Shown here in pieces: positions 60,421 to 64,000 of a DNA stretch of 64,000 nucleotides. A program made the translations under genes and the position numbers. The DNA is from Hyperoodon ampullatus. Its lineage: Eukaryota; Chordata; Mammalia; Artiodactyla; Ziphiidae. Within the stretch, counting starts at the first letter, position 1; the number at the start of each line of letters is the position of its first letter. The stretch spans positions 62,375,582 through 62,439,581 of the forward strand of contig OX457068.1 of assembly GCA_949752795.1 (NCBI GenBank), written 5' to 3'. The notes below the pieces were generated by a model. That model saw only the letters and a list, made by a program, of their open reading frames with translations, was not told where the DNA came from and did not search any database.

Positions 60421-62640
60421 GAGTACTGTGTATTTACACCTCAGCTCTCAGCCTCAAGCCTACATTTCTACACTCTGCTCTAGGTGCTGAGGCTGGGACT
60501 CTGCAAACCACATTTCTCAGACACACTTGCTAGCTGATGCAAGGCACTAGAGAGAGGTTAGAAGATGGGAGGAGGGCTTCCAGCTCCTGTTAGTATAGCT
60601 CCAGCGCCTTGCAAAAGCTCTAGGTCCAGCCTTCAGCTTCTTTTGGCAATCCAACCCGCAGAACCCCCTCAGAGGTACAGCATCAGCCAGCCGTGTCTCT
60701 GCCGCTCCTCATCCCGTAGTCTGAGCATTAGGCGCACGGTGTCCCCTTCATCCATCTGACCAGCAGCTGTGCAGGGGCCCTGCTTCTAAGCTCCGACTCC
60801 TCAGTAACCTCATCTCTTCCTTTCTTCCCACCTGCGTCCCCACCCCCCCCAACCTTAGGAGTGGTGGCTACTTCCTGTAGTTACTAATATCTGGGCTGTG
60901 TCAGAATCTTCTATTTTCTCTTTCATCCTTCAACTGTCTGTATTACCAGCTACCTATATCCAGTCCCTCTCCATGTTCAACACCTCGCAGGGGTTTCATT
61001 TTTCTGGCTGGATCCTTATGTTAAGGAAACAAGAGGTACACAGGAAGTGACAAGTGGCCATGGAAGGGGAACGTATCAGGTGGTCAGAGGTTAGTCAAGA
61101 CAGTCAAAGAGGAAGGCAGAGGAGAGACTCTCACAAAGGCCCCACTCCCCACAGGAGCCTCTCGTTTCAATCCCTGCTACCATCCGTATGCCTGGCCTCC
61201 CTCTAAAACCCTGGCCTAAGCATAGACATGCCTCTTTCCTATGGCTCCTCTCAGCATAGGGAAGATAGGCTGGCCTTTTCTTATTGAGACTGTATTACCA
61301 AAAAATGCAAACAGCTAAAAATGAATTACATTCATCAATTCTAGGATGTACCTGTTTTTACACTTCAACATTTCTGAGATCAGGATACATATTGCAGTCA
61401 GTGGCATCTTATAAAAAGCTAGACATTTTTTTCTCTCTTAGTGGTATATAAAACAAGGGTGCATCTTTCAATGACATTTTAGAGTTTATGGAATAAATTA
61501 TTCTGCAAAGTTTAGTTTTCTGGAGTTATAGCAAATATCTGTGGCAGAGATAGGTAACTATCCATCAACATCTGTTCCCTCTTCCGTGGTAATAAAATTT
61601 TAACTTGACCGTATGGTTACCTAGTAGTGACCACATTTCCAGGCCTTCCTTGCAGTAGGTGTGGTTGTATGACTAAGTTTGGGCCAATGGGATGTGAGTG
61701 GATGTGATGTGTACAATCTTTGGATCCTGGATAAAGAAAAGACGAGCCTTAGACAAGACTTAGAGTTTCTATCTTTCCCCTTCACACAAGCTAGACCTTG
61801 AACAAGCCAGCTTCAACCTTGAAGGCCTTAACAACCCCCTGGGGGGAAGGGTAGCAGAGTGACGATATGAAGGGACCTAGATCCCTGAATGACCATGAGA
61901 AGTAAGGCCACCTGCCAGTATAAACAGTTCACCGTGGGACGGATACATGGGAGAGAAGTCACCTTCTATTTTTTTTTAATCCATTATATTTGGGAATCGC
62001 ATTTTTTTCCCCAGTAGGTTAACCTTTATCTGAACTAAAACACCTCCTCCTACTCTAGGATTGGCTCATCCTTGCCAGCCCCCAACCTGGCCACTTTTTT
62101 GTTCAGCTTCCCATTATCTCCTTGCAACAGATACTGAGATTCTGACCCTGTAGCAGGCTATTTTAATCTGGCATTTTGATGTTCTGAGCATTTTGACATG
62201 CTTGTCTGGGTTGATTTGCTTAATAGTTTTACTATTTCCCATTTATGCTGCTTGGTATAAATTGTCAATAATGATTACATTTTGGAGACGATTTTTTCCT
62301 TCCATCCATAATCACCACTTCAAAACCTATGTGGCCACAGTAAAAGAGCTTCACCAGGATGAAAACCCATCCTGGCACACTAAACATGTGGGAAGGGAAA
62401 GAGAGAGGGAAGGAAAGATAGAAGGAGGGAGGGAGAGCGGAGGAGGGAGAGAGGGAGTGAAGGAAGCAAAAGAACAGCAGATTTTTCAAAGGGACAGCGG
62501 CCACAGGGAAGGATCCTGCATCTTCCCTGTCCACTTCTCTGTTTCCCGTCCTGGAGAATCATCCGAGTGGTTCCTCTCTTGGTTTTCCACATGACTAAAC
62601 CCCACGGGTCTCATCTAATCATACTTAGAGCCGCCTGGCT
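60420..62640. other. Mostly unassigned, with ancient repeat traces
   Basis: About 60480-60600 and 61555-61960 ('gtgactaagtttggg'-like, 'ccaatgggatgtgag') look like old dispersed repeats. A purine-rich stretch lies at 62386-62466. No supported exon is seen, though the region may be promoter-proximal to the candidate gene at 62806. Confidence 0.4.
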
Positions 62641-62805
62641 GCCTCTCCCCAGTTCCTCCATTACCCGCAGAGCCTGGCGGGGGTGCAGACCTGGGCACAC
62701 CACCCACCCCATCTCACCTTCCTTCCTCCACACCCACGCCAAGCAGGGGTCTCGCCAGTGGCCTGGCTGAGTGTGGGGCTGCCTGGGGGCTCCATACCTC
62801 ACAAC

Positions 62806-62857
62806 ATGGAAGGTTCCTTCCAACTCCTGGCCTCCTTGATGTGCGTCATCCTGATGG
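62806..62857 (+). CDS. Candidate first coding exon with signal peptide
   Basis: ATG at 62806 sits in a good initiation context (acaacATGG). The 17 codons read MEGSFQLLASLMCVILM, a short N region and a hydrophobic core as in a signal peptide. Directly after one more base (phase 1) comes GTGAGT at 62858-62863, a consensus donor. Phase-1 signal-peptide exons are typical of secreted and immunoglobulin-superfamily proteins (established). The next candidate exon (63240-63281) continues the frame. I do not recognise the protein. An unspliced reading would stay open to 63063, so splicing is an inference. No TATA box is evident upstream. Confidence 0.45.
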
Positions 62858-63239
62858 GTGAGTCTCCCACTCTGCTCTCTGGTGCATTTTCAGAACAGAA
62901 TAGATTCTCACAAAATTTTAGGTACGGTCTTCTCTCCCTGCACTCAGGGCAGCTGGGTTGCCAGGGCCTCCAGGCCTGTGGGGAAGGGAGAGCTGCACTT
63001 TGGGAGGCTGCGGTGACAGAAGCCAGAAGTTCAAGTCCAGGCTTTGCCTTGGGTTCCTGGTGACTTGAGGCAGTGCCTGGACTCCTCGGGGCCTCTGTGT
63101 CTCTACCTGTAGAAAGGCCTCCTGCCCAGGCCTTTGCTGTGAGGATCCAGGGGCGTAACAGGCCAGCTCTGGGGAGGACAGCGCAGGCTCTGACAGACTG
63201 GGGGTGTTGTTGTCATCCAAGTGCTTTGCTTCTTAACAG

Positions 63240-63281
63240 GCACAGCCCCGGGAAAGAGGGGAGAGCCCATGGCTGTTTGGG
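63240..63281 (+). CDS. Candidate second exon, 42 nt, phase 1 to phase 1
   Basis: A pyrimidine-rich acceptor (gtgctttgcttcttaacag, ending at 63239) precedes 42 nt, followed by GTAAGG at 63282-63287. Joined to the exon ending at 62857, it encodes GTAPGKRGEPMAVW and again ends in phase 1. The intron would be 382 nt with GT and AG ends. The agreement of both splice sites and phase is the evidence; the protein is unknown to me and further exons would lie beyond 64000 or were not found. Confidence 0.38.
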
Positions 63282-63443
63282 GTAAGGGTGGGGTGCCGTC
63301 ACTTGGGGAGTAGGGCAAGTGATCGAGGGCACCCTGACCGCCCAGCAGGAACCCCAAGAAGTGAGTGGGAACCCTTGGCTGCAGGCTTAAGTATCAATGT
63401 CACTTCACTTAAGGTCACTTAGCTCAAGGAGTCGGTGGCCCTA

Positions 63444-63523
63444 GGAACAGTATTTCTCAAAAGGTGGTCATGGACCATCTGCATCAGAATCCCTGGAGTG
63501 GCGTGCATTTGTTAACACGTTCT
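63444..63523 (+). mobile_element. MER5A-type DNA transposon remnant, first part
   Basis: 'agtatttctcaaaaggtggt' and 'catcagaatccctggagtgg' follow the MER5A (hAT-Charlie, non-autonomous) consensus. It is interrupted by a CHR SINE and continues at 63721. Confidence 0.75.
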
Positions 63524-63720
63524 GGGACTTCCCTGGTGGTCCAGTGGTTAAGACTTTACCTTTCAATGCAGGGAGTGTGGGTTCGATCCCTGGTTGGGGA
63601 GCTAAGATCCCACATGCCTCGTGGCCAAAAAACCAAAACTTAAAACAGAAGCAGTATTGTAACAAATTCAATAAAGACTTTAAAAATGGACCACATCAAG
63701 AAAAAAAAAAAAAAAAAAAA
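63524..63720 (+). mobile_element. CHR SINE with unusual 3-prime part
   Basis: It starts gggacttccctggtggtcca and holds a B box (gggttcgatccctgg). After 'gtggccaaaaaaccaaaac' it has a distinct 3-prime part (cagaagcagtattgtaac, ttcaataaagactttaaa) before the A tail. A short TSD is possible: acacgttct before, gcaggttct after (7 of 9). The 3-prime part differs from every other SINE in the window. Confidence 0.85.
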
Positions 63721-63835
63721 GCAGGTTCTTCAACTCCACCCCAGATCTGCAGAATCCGAATATGTCAGGAGCAGCGCCCAGGAATCTGCATGTTCAACCA
63801 CCTTGGGTGATTGTGATGCACGATGCAGTTGAGGG
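63721..63835 (+). mobile_element. MER5A-type remnant, second part
   Basis: It resumes with 'ccaccccagatctgcagaat' and 'aggaatctgcatgttcaacc' and ends 'gtgattgtgatgcacgatgc', completing MER5A order. The flanks therefore date the SINE as younger. Confidence 0.75.
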
Positions 63836-64000
63836 CCATTGGGATAATGACAAAGGCAACCCTCATGAGCCCCTCTGTCCAGGCCCCAATCCTCTCCTTG
63901 ACCCCACTCAGCCTGAGACATCCTCATGACTGTGTTCCTGGACTTGGCATCCAGGCCTCCATGTGCACAGCCATTGGTCATCACGTGCCACATGGTGACA
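63836..64000. other. Unassigned right edge
   Basis: Nothing recognisable in the last 165 bases. Confidence 0.4.

Noticed and set aside
1..64000. Ruminant origin
   Set aside because: The abundant young A-tailed CHR SINEs fit a cetacean; no BovB or Bov-tA sequence was noticed. Read by eye only.

Overview
The window is mammalian nuclear DNA made almost entirely of retrotransposons. I attribute it to a cetacean. The evidence is at least eight copies of a tRNA-Glu-derived SINE of the CHR type (starting gggcttccctggtgg or gggacttccctggtgg, B box close to gggttcgtgcccc, then an A-rich tail), several young and with clear target-site duplications (TSDs), together with ruminant-like L1s and no sign of BovB or Bov-tA. 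Family names come from recall of consensus sequences; species was not determined.

Layout: 1-6370 holds faint unique sequence and old L1/HAL1, SINE and LTR debris. 6371-21990 is an old plus-strand L1 (here L1-A) carrying two stacks of insertions. The first is a CHR SINE that itself holds a younger CHR SINE and an AP3S1 retrocopy. The second is a full-length minus-strand L1 (L1-B, 14702-21962) with an intact 1326-residue ORF2 and an ORF1 broken by one amber codon. 22000-24355 holds an L1 3-prime fragment and a MIR. 24356-30883 is another full-length L1 (L1-C) whose ORF2 lacks about 790 nt exactly between GT and AG ends, as if it came from a spliced RNA. 31150-33090 is largely unique. 33883-42222 is L1-E, split by full-length L1-F (35175-41667), which seems to carry about 600 nt of non-L1 sequence before its tail. 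43830-48096 is L1-K with a SINE, a 3-prime-UTR retrocopy and a terminal SINE. 50223-53406 is L1-H, deleted internally and ended early inside ORF2. 57430-60300 is an old minus-strand L1 with a perfect 36-bp TGA/TCA palindrome.

The right end is the only place I see possible host-gene structure. A signal-peptide-like exon (62806-62857) with a GTGAGT donor is followed 382 nt later by a phase-compatible 42-nt exon (63240-63281). I could not identify the gene. I see no rRNA, tRNA gene, CRISPR array or bacterial-type feature. The main interest is transposon biology: nested chronology, a splice-like L1, a probable 3-prime transduction, and an L1 close to coding-complete. Protein-level statements rest on reading translations by eye; no search was run.
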